From contig JAGAWN010000124.1 in the NCBI GenBank assembly GCA_017941355.1, forward strand, positions 85,998 to 149,997: DNA of 64,000 nucleotides. Direction: 5' to 3'. The notes beneath the pieces were generated by a model. It saw only the letters and a program-made list of their open reading frames with translations, ran no database searches and was not told the DNA's origin. The position numbers were made by a program, and so were the translations under genes. Positions 43,340 to 52,542 of the stretch are shown piece by piece (position 1 is the stretch's first letter; every line of letters starts with the position of its first letter). The DNA comes from Ruminiclostridium sp. (GTDB taxonomy: Bacteria; Bacillota; Clostridia; Oscillospirales; Ruminococcaceae).

Positions 43340-45721
43340 TTACATTTCTATGATAACTTCGTTCTCGTCCTTGAGTATCTTGTCCTCAATGAGTATGCCG
43401 TCGATCTTTGCGCCGTTGACGGTAACGCTCTTTACTCCGTGCTGACTGCCGTTCGGGTTCTTTACGGTAACGTGCAGCTTCTTGCCGCGGAATGTCTTGT
43501 CCATGGTGTATTCCTTCCACTCTGACGGAATGGACGGGTCTATCACAAGTCCCTTAGTCTCGGGTTTGAGACCGAGGATACCCTCTGTCGTACCAACCAT
43601 GACTGTGGAAGCGGTGCCGGTGAGCCAGTGAACATGAGCGCGTCCCGCAAACGGACTGTCCTTGCCCTCAACGAACTGACCGAATACATACGGCTCCAGA
43701 ACGCGCAACTCGGCTTTGTCGTTGTATGTCGCGGGGGAAGCTTCCTTCCAGTATTTGTACGCGCGGTCGCCGTGACCCAGCTTGGACTCCGCGAGTATCA
43801 GCCAGCCCTGGGGCTGCGAGAAGATACCGGCGTTCTCCTTTGTGCAGGCGTTGAAGCACTGCATCAGCGCACCGTCAAAGCCGTGCTTGTTGTACGGCGG
43901 GTACATAACCATAGCGCCGTAAGGTGTGTTGAGTTCACGCTCTACGCTGTCCATAGCCTTCTCAGCCTGCTCCTTTGAAGCGTAGCCGGAGATAACAGAC
44001 CATGACTGCGGGTTGAGCCACATATTTGCTTCGGGATCGGTGCGCTGACCGATAACGGTGCCGTCCTCCTTGTAGCCGCGGATCCAGCGGTCTTCGTTCC
44101 AGCAGCCGGAGAGTATCTTGTCGAGCTTTGCCATGATATCGTCGAGGTACTTGATGTACTCGGCATCGCCCTTCTCTTCTGCATAGCCCTTGAGTATCTT
44201 GATAGCGTAAACCAGCTGGAACGCAACGAATGTGGATTCGCCCAGCTTGCCGAGACGCAGGCAGTCGTTCCAGTCAGCGTGCAGACCCGCGGGCATTCCG
44301 TGTGCGCCGAGATTGTCCATAGAGAACTTTATAGCGCGTTTCAGGTGGTCATATACGGTTCCCTTTTCGCCGTTGTTCGCGTAGAAGATCTCTTCATCGA
44401 GGAAAGCACTGTCGCCGCTCTCGGAGATGTACTTATAGACTGTCGGGAACAGCCAGAGAGCATCGTCCGCGCGGTAGCTGGGGTGACCGGTCTCCTTTAC
44501 ATAGTCCGGATCGTCGGGAGTATTCTCCTGACCTGCCTTGTGGGTGTACTTTACGAGGGGCAGTCCCGCGCCGTTGGTAACCTGCGCGGAGAGCATGAAC
44601 ACGATCTGCTTTTTCGCCATTTCGGGGGCAAGGTGTATTATACCCTGGATATCCTGTACGGTATCGCGGTAGCCGAAGCCGTTGCGCAGACCGCAGTACT
44701 GGAACGAAGCCGCACGCGACCATGTGAATGTGATGAAGCAGTTGTAAGCGTTCCACACGTTGACGATGTTGTTGAAGTTTTCGTCGGGAGTGTGTACCTG
44801 TAAGTTGTCGAGTTTGCTGTGCCAGTATTTTTTGAGGACTTCAAGTTCTTCATCGACCACGCCTGCCTTTTCGTATTTAGCGATGATCTTTTCCGCTTCT
44901 TCCTCGGGCTTCTGACCGAGAAGGTAGATGAACTCCTTTGTTTCACCGGGAGCGAGTGTAATGTCGGACTGGAGAGCGCCGCAGGAGTTGGTATTGAAGT
45001 TGAGGTCATTTTTGAGGTCTGCGGAAGCGCCTACGGGGTTAGCGTAGCTGTGGTAGCTGCCCACGAACTTGTCGCGGTCGCCGCAGTATTTGTCGATCTT
45101 CTGTCCGGCGAGTCCCAGGAAGCGGTTGTTGTTCGGATTTCTGAACACCTCGTTCTGCTTCTGGAGAATGTACTTGCCCATGAAGTAGGTATGAGTGATG
45201 AACAGGGTGTACTGGAGGTTTACCTGATCCTGCTCATAGTTGTTGTCGTTGACAAATTCGCAGTAGCCGGTAACTGCAAGCTTACGGGGCTTGTCGCCGG
45301 TATTGGTGATCTTTGCGCGCCATACCTCGTAGGTAGCGTCCTTCGGAACATAATAGAGGGTCTCGGACTTTATGCCTGAATACTCGGAAGTAATGACGGT
45401 ATAAGCTGTACCGTGGCGGCACTCGCTCTTGTAGCTGTCGAGGGGCTTGCATACCGGTGACCATGAAGCTGACCAGTAATCGCCTGTCTCCGCATCGCGC
45501 AGATAGATGTAGCGTCCGGGCTGGTCGGTAGCAACGGAGTTGAAGCGGTAACGGATGATACGTCCGTTTGCACCGGATTTTACGAAGCTGTAGCCGCCCG
45601 CGTTATTGGAGATGATAGCGCCGTACTCGGGTGAACCGAGATAGTTTGCCCATGCAGATGGTGTGTCGGGTCTTGTAATGACATATTCCTTGTTCTTTTC
45701 GTCGAAAAAGCCGTAATTCAT
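43340..45721 (-). CDS. cbp: Cellobiose phosphorylase, GH94
   Basis: 793 residues, full family length. The N-terminus (MNYGFFDEKNKEYVITRPDTPSAWANYLGSPEYG in pieces) and WSASWSPVCKPLDSYKSECRHG are very close in pattern to known cellobiose phosphorylases. The catalytic aspartate lies in HADWNDC near residue 490. It splits cellobiose with phosphate into glucose 1-phosphate and glucose in the cytoplasm, saving ATP. There is no signal peptide. It has its own promoter with a LacI-type operator. Cellodextrin or chitobiose phosphorylase are less likely alternatives. Confidence 0.93.
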   Translation of the reverse strand: MNYGFFDEKNKEYVITRPDTPSAWANYLGSPEYGAIISNNAGGYSFVKSGANGRIIRYRFNSVATDQPGRYIYLRDAETGDYWSASWSPVCKPLDSYKSECRHGTAYTVITSEYSGIKSETLYYVPKDATYEVWRAKITNTGDKPRKLAVTGYCEFVNDNNYEQDQVNLQYTLFITHTYFMGKYILQKQNEVFRNPNNNRFLGLAGQKIDKYCGDRDKFVGSYHSYANPVGASADLKNDLNFNTNSCGALQSDITLAPGETKEFIYLLGQKPEEEAEKIIAKYEKAGVVDEELEVLKKYWHSKLDNLQVHTPDENFNNIVNVWNAYNCFITFTWSRAASFQYCGLRNGFGYRDTVQDIQGIIHLAPEMAKKQIVFMLSAQVTNGAGLPLVKYTHKAGQENTPDDPDYVKETGHPSYRADDALWLFPTVYKYISESGDSAFLDEEIFYANNGEKGTVYDHLKRAIKFSMDNLGAHGMPAGLHADWNDCLRLGKLGESTFVAFQLVYAIKILKGYAEEKGDAEYIKYLDDIMAKLDKILSGCWNEDRWIRGYKEDGTVIGQRTDPEANMWLNPQSWSVISGYASKEQAEKAMDSVERELNTPYGAMVMYPPYNKHGFDGALMQCFNACTKENAGIFSQPQGWLILAESKLGHGDRAYKYWKEASPATYNDKAELRVLEPYVFGQFVEGKDSPFAGRAHVHWLTGTASTVMVGTTEGILGLKPETKGLVIDPSIPSEWKEYTMDKTFRGKKLHVTVKNPNGSQHGVKSVTVNGAKIDGILIEDKILKDENEVIIEM

Positions 45722-45759
45722 AGTAGCTTTTTACCTCCTTGACCGTTATGGGCAGTGCT

Positions 45760-45833
45760 TGCGTAATCGTTTGCACCGCTTTATTTGATACAATGTATAT
45801 TATCATTATAACAGTAAATGTATTTTTGCACAA
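45760..45833 (-). promoter_or_regulatory. Promoter and LacI-type operator of cellobiose phosphorylase
   Basis: On the minus strand TTGTGC (45833-45828) is 17 bases from TATAAT (45810-45805). Downstream of the start, TGCAAACGATTACGCA (45775-45760) has the central CG and flanking AA/TT of LacI/CcpA-family operators. Repression when cellobiose is absent, or catabolite repression, is the likely logic. Confidence 0.6.
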
Positions 45834-45914
45834 GGACGGTAATTTAAACAAATTTTTCATTCTTGTTTTGTGCATTTCGCCATGCAGCGGACTGCCGCAA
45901 TAAACCGTTCAAAG

Positions 45915-45992
45915 ATATTTAAAAATATTTTTAAATATATGTTGACATTCGCGGCAAATTATGCTATCATCTATTTAAAGAAAATTTTAAAT
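45915..45992 (+). promoter_or_regulatory. Promoter and palindromes of the sdpR-type operon
   Basis: TTGACA (45942-45947), 17 bases, TATCAT (45965-45970). A perfect 24-bp palindrome (arms ATATTTAAAAAT/ATTTTTAAATAT, 45915-45938) sits just upstream, and ATTTAAA-N6-TTTAAAT (45973-45992) just downstream. Both share TTTAAA and could be operators for the ArsR-type repressor that follows. Confidence 0.65.
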
Positions 45993-46044
45993 TGAGCGGC
46001 AAAGATATTGTGTCCGCAAAGAACATCAGAAAGAGGAACTGACT

Positions 46045-46341
46045 ATGACGATCTCCGAGACCTTCAAGATACTTTCCGACGATCAGCGCCGGGAGATAAT
46101 AACCATGCTGCGGGGCGGGCGAATGAACGCGGGCAGCATTGCGGACAGGCTCGGGATAACTCCCGCGGCTCTCTCCTATCATCTCAGACTGCTCAAAAAG
46201 GCGGATATGGTCGTTGAGTACAAGGAGAAGAATTACATCTACTATGAGCTGAACACCAGCGTGTTTGATGAGATACTTCTTTGGATAGGGCAGTTCGGTG
46301 CGGACAGAATGAAGGCGGGTGAAGCGGGAAGTGAAGAATAA
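46045..46341 (+). CDS. ArsR/SdpR-family transcriptional repressor
   Basis: 98 residues. A single winged helix: TFKILSDDQRREIITMLRGGRMNAGSIADRLGITPAALSYHLRLLKKADMVVEYKEKNYIYYELN. No metal-binding cysteine pair is present, in line with the SdpR type that responds to an immunity protein instead of metal. GAGGAA lies 9 bases before the ATG. The SdpI-like gene overlaps its end by about 23 bases. Confidence 0.92.
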   Translation: MTISETFKILSDDQRREIITMLRGGRMNAGSIADRLGITPAALSYHLRLLKKADMVVEYKEKNYIYYELNTSVFDEILLWIGQFGADRMKAGEAGSEE

Positions 46342-47032
46342 AGGTCTTGTGATCGTCTCCACACTGTCGCTGATAATCGCACTTGCGGCGATACAAATAC
46401 TTCCCGGACAGATACCTGTGCATTTCGGACTGAACGGTGAGGCTGACCGTATCGGCTCAAAGTACGAAGTATTCATATTTGCGGCGGAGATAATCGTTGT
46501 CTCGGTCATAGGGATACTGCTCCGCAGGAAATTTGAGAGGGACAGCAAAAACGCCGCAGACGAGAAGACCGCCTCCCACGCAGCGGGAAACGCGCGTATC
46601 TGCGTTGTTGTATGTACAGCGCAGAACGCGGTCATGCTCGGTATCGAGGTCATATTCATCGCCATAGGCTACAACGGGCTTCAGGATCTTCAAGGCTCAT
46701 CGGGCGAACTGTACTGCTCGGTGATGTGCGTGCTATTCGGTATCCTGTTTACGGTTCTCGGGAACATTTTGCCGAAGGTCAGAATGAACGGACTTATCGG
46801 TCTGCGAACGACATGGAGCTTGAAGAACGAAGAGGTCTGGGCGCGGTCACAGAGAATGGGCGGAACGCTGACGTTTTTCGGCGGAGCTGCCACGATCATT
46901 TCCGGGATAGTCCTTCGCGGCTTTCCCTCAATAATTGTATCGGCGATAATAATCACTGTCATCGTTGCGGCGGCGGTGAAAGGTTCACATCAGATCTATA
47001 TCGACTGGGAAAAGGAGAATAATAATGAATGA
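46319..47032 (+). CDS. SdpI-family membrane protein
   Basis: 237 residues with six predicted membrane segments. The N-terminal DUF1648 part (QILPGQIPVHFGLNGEADRIGSK) and the later GNILPKVRMNGLIGLRTTWSLKNEEVWARSQRMGG segment are SdpI hallmarks. In Bacillus SdpI gives immunity to the SDP toxin and sequesters the repressor SdpR. The start is GTG at 46319 (GTG at 46331 is the alternative), overlapping the repressor gene. I see no SdpA, SdpB or SdpC toxin gene. Confidence 0.9.
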   Translation: MKREVKNKGLVIVSTLSLIIALAAIQILPGQIPVHFGLNGEADRIGSKYEVFIFAAEIIVVSVIGILLRRKFERDSKNAADEKTASHAAGNARICVVVCTAQNAVMLGIEVIFIAIGYNGLQDLQGSSGELYCSVMCVLFGILFTVLGNILPKVRMNGLIGLRTTWSLKNEEVWARSQRMGGTLTFFGGAATIISGIVLRGFPSIIVSAIIITVIVAAAVKGSHQIYIDWEKENNNE

Positions 47033-47825
47033 CCTGCATTTTACCGATGAAGCTATAGCGGGACTTTTTTCGCAGAGCGCACTTATGATAATAATTCCCG
47101 TGATACTGTTAATAGTTTGGAAAGTCAAGACCCATGAAAAAATATTTCCTGTAATAGTCGGGGCGGCGACATGGCTGCTGTTTGCGATAATACTGAAACT
47201 CGCGCCCGCGTATTTTCTTTTGCAGGCTGACAACCCGGCTGCGAAAACCATAAGCGGGAATATATGGCTGACAATGCTTACCGCGGGAATACTTGCGGGT
47301 GTCTTTGAGGAGACCGGACGGTTCATCGCTTTCAGAACAGTTCTGAAAAAATACAAAGACCGTCGTACCTCGCTGTCATACGGTATCGGTCACGGCGGCT
47401 TTGAAAGCATCTATATCGGTATGCAGATGCTGATGTTCCCGGTTATCGGGATCATGGTAAACAGCGGCATGGGCGATCAGCTCACGGCAGGCATGGACGA
47501 AACCGCGAAAGCCGCGATGCTGGCGCAGACAGAGCCGTTATCACAGAGTACATTTGCGTATTGTATGCTGGGCGTGTATGAACGCATACCCGCGATAGTG
47601 TTTCATATCTCGGCTTCCGTGCCGGTATTTGCGGCAGCGCGTGAAAAGAAGTACGCTTTTCTGTATCCGCTTATGATCTTTGTCCACGCTGTCTTTGACT
47701 TCATGATCGTATTTTACAGCGCCGGCATAGTTCCTTCATGGGCGATCGAGCTCATGTTTACTGCTTTTGCCGCGGCTGCCGCATATTTCGCATTGAAAGT
47801 TTACAGAATACTTGAAAGAAACTGA
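47025..47825 (+). CDS. YhfC-family membrane protein (putative intramembrane protease)
   Basis: 266 residues with about seven membrane segments. The motif EETGRFIAFR near residue 90 and a conserved histidine in GIGHGGFESIYIG are typical of the YhfC family, which is related to CPBP-type intramembrane proteases. It overlaps the SdpI-like gene by 8 bases and so belongs to the same operon. It may help in immunity or peptide processing. The ribosome site is GGAGAATAATA. Confidence 0.85.
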   Translation: MNDLHFTDEAIAGLFSQSALMIIIPVILLIVWKVKTHEKIFPVIVGAATWLLFAIILKLAPAYFLLQADNPAAKTISGNIWLTMLTAGILAGVFEETGRFIAFRTVLKKYKDRRTSLSYGIGHGGFESIYIGMQMLMFPVIGIMVNSGMGDQLTAGMDETAKAAMLAQTEPLSQSTFAYCMLGVYERIPAIVFHISASVPVFAAAREKKYAFLYPLMIFVHAVFDFMIVFYSAGIVPSWAIELMFTAFAAAAAYFALKVYRILERN

Positions 47826-47855
47826 CGCATATATCTCTTATATTGAAATGAAAAC

Positions 47856-47886
47856 AGAACCCTTCGGCAAGATGCCGGAGGGTTCT
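47856..47886 (-). terminator. Bidirectional terminator between converging genes
   Basis: AGAACCCT/AGGGTTCT with an inner CGGC/GCCG stem. On the minus strand GTTTTC follows, fitting the dockerin gene; on the plus strand only TTG follows. Confidence 0.7.
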
Positions 47887-47909
47887 TGAATTACAGGGAT
47901 AGTCCTTGC

Positions 47910-50261
47910 TTATGCGACAACGTAAGTTGTAAGAGTAGCAGATTGCTTGGTGTCTTCCGCGAGTCTGATGTTAAGCGTCATGGTACCTACGGATTCACCA
48001 TAGACAGTTACCGTTACAACGAGCATATCCGTGAGCGGTGTAGCCGATACGCTGTAGGAAGCAGCTGTGGTGTTAAGGCTGGAAATGTTGATATCGTTGA
48101 GCGATGCACCGTTGATAACATAGAATGTGTAATCTGTAGCGCTGCCGATAGAAACAGTTTTCTGCTGAATACCGATGTTGAGCTTCTTGTTTGTGGTTGT
48201 GCTTCCCGCAGTTACTCTGATCGTGGGTGCAACAGCTTCGTCGCGTTCTCTCTTGGTTCCGCCGATCGAGAGCGTCTTGGGTGCCGAGTAATAATCGTAG
48301 CAGCCTGTAGAGAATCTGTAGCCGTAAACCTCAGCGTAGCAGTTGATCTCTGTTCCCGCCTCAGCGTCGATCGTACCCTGGAGAGAGAATGTGACCGACT
48401 TTCCGGGAGCGAGTCCGGCAGAGCCGAGGAAGTCTGAGAAGTCGTAGTAAACATATCCGTTTGTGGTATAGGTGTAGTTTACAGAAAGCGAAGTGGTATC
48501 TTTTCCGCTCATCATGCCGTTGAACGCGTTTGTCACATAGATACCGAGATCCGCATCAACGAGGTTTGTGGAAGAAAGAGGCGAGTTGTTTGTGAGTGTG
48601 AATGTGTATGTGAGCTTTTTGCCCTTTGCGAGAGTATTGCCGTTCTCCTGACCGGTCACTGCTACCGCGAGGTCAAGAACGCCGTAGTTCTTGGTGATAA
48701 GACCGAGGCTTACATCTTCCGTGGTCTTGGTGTATGTGCTGCTTGTTGCCGCAAACATCTTGTAGTACGCGCTGGTTATAGCGTCGCTGTACTTCATAAC
48801 GTTGTTGATGTAAGTGGGAGTTCCGTAGGTGGAAACGCTGTAAACGCCTGTATCCGTTACATATATGGGGTCTATATTCACATAGGGAATAGCCTGGTTT
48901 CCGCCGGTTACGATCGAGGAGTACGCGCGGTACTTCTGATAGTTGTATTCAAATACGACTTTGTACGACTGACCGCTCGAAAGCTTGTCGAATGTGTACT
49001 TACCGGTGGAGTCGGTGGTCTGTCTCTGGACGTAGTTCACGGAAGCGTCCTTTACTGCTGTGGAAGCGCTGATAAGGTAAACCGGGATACCGCTGATTCC
49101 GGGTTCGCCGGAGTCTTTCCTGCCGTTTGCCGTCGTAGCGGAGCCGTAGGTGTCGTCCCATACATAACCGCTGATCTTGAAAGATTCGTCAACCTTGTAG
49201 CTGAAAGTATATACTTCGCTGTCGCCGTAACCCTTAGCCTGTGAGTAAGCCTTGATCACCGAGTCTTTGGTGAGCTTTATAGCCGAGGTATATGTTATAG
49301 CGGAGCTGCTGGTCTTGGGATCCGGAGTCGTCGCTTCGGTATCGCCTACCGTATAGATGATCCTCGAATTTGCGGTAGCACAGGAGAGAGCGACAGAAAC
49401 ATCGCCGCTGTATGTTGTTGTTGTTGACTTATCTGCGTTAACGGGGCTTATGGTTCCCACCGATACGCCGAAAGTTCTTACTTTGCTGTACTGACCGTCC
49501 TTGTACGCAATTGCGTTCACTGTGCGCGAAGAATCGAGAGTGAACGGTGTCGTGTATCTGGAGCTGTAGTTTGTGGGAGTCGAGCCGTCGGTCGTGTAGT
49601 AGATAGTTGCACCGCTTGTTGAGCAGGCGAGAGCAACCGACTTACCGCCGTATATCTTGGTTATTGTAGCCGTAGGCTTCTTGACGCTTGCAAGAGGTGC
49701 GCTCGGAAGTCTTGCTACTGATCCGTTAAGGTACTGCTGGAGAACGGTGAGATCCTTTGAGGAAACCTTGCCGTCGCCGGTGCAGTCCGCGTTGTCCTTG
49801 CAGACATACAGAGTTTTTCCTGCGAGATAGTTCTTGAGCTTTGTGTAGTCATTCTGGTTGATATTGCCGTCGCCGGTAACATCGCCGTACTTGGTCGCCA
49901 CATGGAAAGTCTTGGTCATAATGCTGCTGGAAACGCCGTCCTTGACCGCGATAGCGCGGATCTTTCTGTCGGACGTGATCTTTATCAGAGCGCCTGTGTA
50001 GCGGCTGCTGCTGGTTGTAGGCACAGATCCGTTAGTGGTGTAATAGATCGTGGCACCCGCAGTAGTTGTGGTCAGTGCGATCCTTCGTGTGCCGAGTCCG
50101 CCCTTTACCTGATATGTAGGCTTGGCAACAGCAGCTTCCAGGCTGAGATCATAGGAGTAGGTTTTCGGTAAACTTTCTGCGAAGCTTTCCACTCCGAGAC
50201 TTGAGACTGCCATAATACCTGCGGCGACTGCGGCGGCTGCCTTTTTGAAAAGCAAATTCAT
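47910..50261 (-). CDS. Secreted dockerin protein with chitobiase-like and SdrD-B-like modules
   Basis: 783 residues with a signal peptide (about 1-28). A chitobiase-C-terminal-like module (about 50-115) is followed by a type I dockerin (about 126-190) with two calcium loops, DVTGDGNINQND and DCTGDGKVSSKD. Two more chitobiase-like modules (about 195-355, GATIYYTTDGSTPT pattern) and an SdrD-B/Cna-B-like repeat (about 365-460, GYVWDD to DSTGKYTFDKLSSGQSYKV) follow. The last 300 residues are beta-rich and unassigned. There is no catalytic domain. The dockerin should bind a cohesin, so the protein may be a structural part of a cellulosome or cell-surface complex. AAAGGAACTG precedes the ATG. Confidence 0.9.
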   Translation of the reverse strand: MNLLFKKAAAAVAAGIMAVSSLGVESFAESLPKTYSYDLSLEAAVAKPTYQVKGGLGTRRIALTTTTAGATIYYTTNGSVPTTSSSRYTGALIKITSDRKIRAIAVKDGVSSSIMTKTFHVATKYGDVTGDGNINQNDYTKLKNYLAGKTLYVCKDNADCTGDGKVSSKDLTVLQQYLNGSVARLPSAPLASVKKPTATITKIYGGKSVALACSTSGATIYYTTDGSTPTNYSSRYTTPFTLDSSRTVNAIAYKDGQYSKVRTFGVSVGTISPVNADKSTTTTYSGDVSVALSCATANSRIIYTVGDTEATTPDPKTSSSAITYTSAIKLTKDSVIKAYSQAKGYGDSEVYTFSYKVDESFKISGYVWDDTYGSATTANGRKDSGEPGISGIPVYLISASTAVKDASVNYVQRQTTDSTGKYTFDKLSSGQSYKVVFEYNYQKYRAYSSIVTGGNQAIPYVNIDPIYVTDTGVYSVSTYGTPTYINNVMKYSDAITSAYYKMFAATSSTYTKTTEDVSLGLITKNYGVLDLAVAVTGQENGNTLAKGKKLTYTFTLTNNSPLSSTNLVDADLGIYVTNAFNGMMSGKDTTSLSVNYTYTTNGYVYYDFSDFLGSAGLAPGKSVTFSLQGTIDAEAGTEINCYAEVYGYRFSTGCYDYYSAPKTLSIGGTKRERDEAVAPTIRVTAGSTTTNKKLNIGIQQKTVSIGSATDYTFYVINGASLNDINISSLNTTAASYSVSATPLTDMLVVTVTVYGESVGTMTLNIRLAEDTKQSATLTTYVVA

Positions 50262-50424
50262 TTTTTCAGTTCCTTTCTTTTAAAAATGTCTTTTTGCCGG
50301 TTCCCCCGGCCGGTTCTATATAATAAAACGATTTTTGCACCCGAAAGGTGACGCGTTTTTTCAAGAAAAATGTAATTTTTCTGAAAATTCGTAGATACTG
50401 CACAAAACGGGAGCGGTATCGCTA

Positions 50425-50847
50425 TTATATTTCGGTGAAATTGTCCTGCATCAGATCGTCGTGAACATCAACGTTTCCGCCGATCATGTCGCGTCCGCGG
50501 ACGTAGTACTTGTCACGCTGCTCCTTGACAGCCGCGTCAAGTATTTTCTTTACCTCGCGGGGTTTTTTTACGGAGATCAGCTTTTTTTCGGGAGTGTCGA
50601 TATCCTTGGAAACGATAGATATCGTACCGCAGCCGAAAATCCTCTGCCCGAGCGTGAAAGATATGTTCTTGTCGTATATCCTGTACAGCTCGATCTCGTC
50701 CTCCCTGATATTGAACAGACCGATCCGCGTATAAAGCGTGGTGTCGGTTATTACATACCGTGTGAACGATATCGGCATACCGAGAATACACTTTTTGCCT
50801 GACCACAGGACATTTCCGTAGTCCGCTTTCAGTTTCTCCATGTTCAT
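50425..50847 (-). CDS. Bacterial PH-domain protein
   Basis: About 140 residues. The central part (VLWSGKKCILGMPISFTRYVITDTTLYTRIGLFNIREDEIELYRIYDKNISFTLGQRIFGCGTISIVSKD) is a bacterial PH (YdbS/YdbT-type) domain, but without the membrane segments that usually precede it. I place the start at the ATG at 50847, about 11 bases after AAGGAGGG; a longer in-frame start would overlap the upstream gene by 59 bases. It follows the AI-2E-type gene and is likely co-transcribed with it. The gap 50262-50424 after it holds GC-rich hairpins that could end its transcript. Confidence 0.85.
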   Translation of the reverse strand: MNMEKLKADYGNVLWSGKKCILGMPISFTRYVITDTTLYTRIGLFNIREDEIELYRIYDKNISFTLGQRIFGCGTISIVSKDIDTPEKKLISVKKPREVKKILDAAVKEQRDKYYVRGRDMIGGNVDVHDDLMQDNFTEI

Positions 50848-50866
50848 GACACAAAGACCCTCCTTT

Positions 50867-52360
50867 TCAGCGTTTTTTTGATTTGCTTCTTCCGGGCTTT
50901 TTTGCCGCTTCCCTGCCGGAAGCAAGCGACTTTATTCCGTTTTCTATCTTTTGCTTTTTTTCTTCAAATTCCTTTTTGCGGGCAGCCTTTGCCTCTGCTT
51001 CTTTTTTCGCTTTTTCGGCGCGTTCGGAAGCTATTGATTCCGACAGCGACACGGGAACGGTAACATCACCCTCACTTCTGAAGCTTTCGATATCCGTGTA
51101 ATCGTCCGAGCCGGACGGCAGCCCTTTTCCGTTGAGTTTTCCGGAAATGAACGTTCTCGCTGTACTGTAGATCACCGCGAACAGCGGGATACCTATAATG
51201 AGTCCCCAGAAACCGAAGATCCCCTGACCCACAAGGATAGCGAAGATGACCCAGAAGCTTGTGAGTCCGGTGCTTTCACCGAGAATGCGCGGGCTGATTA
51301 TATTGCCGTTCACGTTCTGTATTATAAGCACGATTACCGTGAATACGATGCACATGAACGGATCTTCCATGAAGATCAGGAACAGGCACGGCACAAGGCC
51401 GATGAAAGGTCCGAAGTACGGTATGATATTGGTGACGCCCATTATTACCGATACAAGGAGCGAAAACGGGACTCCGGACAATGTGGTGACAACGAATGTG
51501 ATGCAGCCCACAACGAAAGAGTCAATGATCGTACCCGTTATGAAGTTCCCGAAGGAGCGGTGTATCCTGCGGATATTTTCGAGGAACTTGTTCACCTTTT
51601 CAAGCGGAAACAGTGAATACAGCGTCTTTTTTGCCTGTGCGGCGAAAAGCTCCTTGCTGTACAGGCAGTAGATCGCCACGACTATACCGAAGATGAGATT
51701 CATTATGAGTCCCACCAAGCTCATTATACCGTTGGTGAGGAAGCCGAGGTAATCGCCCATCTGCGGGAGTATCGAAGTTGTGAGGAAGGTTCTCAGAGTG
51801 GTACCCGCGTCCTTTATCATGGAGTTTATCTCCGCGCCGATATCCGGATAATTCTCGAATACGTCTGTTATCCACACAGTCACGTTGGAGATGTACGTCG
51901 GTATGTTATCAACGAGCATTGAGATGGTCGCGGTGAGCTGCGGAATGATCGCAATAAGTATTCCCGCAATTATGCCGATGAACAGGATAAATGTAAGTAT
52001 TATGCTGAAGATACGGGCAGGCTTGTTTTTCACATACACTTTAAGGTGGCTGTATTTGACACTGCCGCTTACCTCGGATTTATCTTCATAGTGCGCTTCG
52101 TAGTTCTTGAATAATCTGCTGAACAGTCCCTTTTCAAACTTTTCAACGATGGGAGCCAGCAGGTAAGCGATTATCAGACCGTAAACGATCGGGCTGATGA
52201 CCGAGATGAAGCTTGCTATCCCTGCGGTGATATTGCTGATATTTGCGAGCATGGTAAAAACAAGCATAGAAGCGAGTATTACCACGAAAGCGGTAATCCC
52301 CCAACCGAGATAGTGTTTGTTCCATCTGTAGAATTTCATGCTGTTTCTCTGCCTCTCCAT
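50867..52360 (-). CDS. AI-2E family membrane protein
   Basis: 497 residues. About eight membrane segments over residues 15-400 have the AI-2EF layout (LSGVPFSLLVSVIMGVTNIIPYFGPFIGLVP and FWVIFAILVGQGIFGFWGLIIGIPLFAVIY). The C-terminal 90 residues are highly charged (AKKEAEAKAARKKEFEEKKQK), an unusual cytoplasmic tail. Members export small compounds or ions, and assignment to autoinducer-2 is only by family name. It begins after a CTCTCCATG-type start with a modest ribosome site. Confidence 0.9.
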   Translation of the reverse strand: MERQRNSMKFYRWNKHYLGWGITAFVVILASMLVFTMLANISNITAGIASFISVISPIVYGLIIAYLLAPIVEKFEKGLFSRLFKNYEAHYEDKSEVSGSVKYSHLKVYVKNKPARIFSIILTFILFIGIIAGILIAIIPQLTATISMLVDNIPTYISNVTVWITDVFENYPDIGAEINSMIKDAGTTLRTFLTTSILPQMGDYLGFLTNGIMSLVGLIMNLIFGIVVAIYCLYSKELFAAQAKKTLYSLFPLEKVNKFLENIRRIHRSFGNFITGTIIDSFVVGCITFVVTTLSGVPFSLLVSVIMGVTNIIPYFGPFIGLVPCLFLIFMEDPFMCIVFTVIVLIIQNVNGNIISPRILGESTGLTSFWVIFAILVGQGIFGFWGLIIGIPLFAVIYSTARTFISGKLNGKGLPSGSDDYTDIESFRSEGDVTVPVSLSESIASERAEKAKKEAEAKAARKKEFEEKKQKIENGIKSLASGREAAKKPGRSKSKKR

Positions 52361-52542
52361 GCTGTCAGACTGCGTTTAAAACATATAAAATGTATGAACA
52401 GACGCAATATATAACAATATATAGTTTATTATACAACGATTCAGTGAAAATGTCAAGGAAAATACGCGATTTTCTCACAACAGACACACATAATGGTGAA
52501 TAATCCCGCGCCACGAAGAATATATTCTACGGGGTGATAGCA

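Noticed and set aside
50262-50424. c-di-GMP riboswitch in the GC-rich hairpin region before the dockerin gene
   Set aside because: The hairpins CACC-TTTC-GGGTG and GCCGG/CCGGC lack the conserved core of known c-di-GMP riboswitches.
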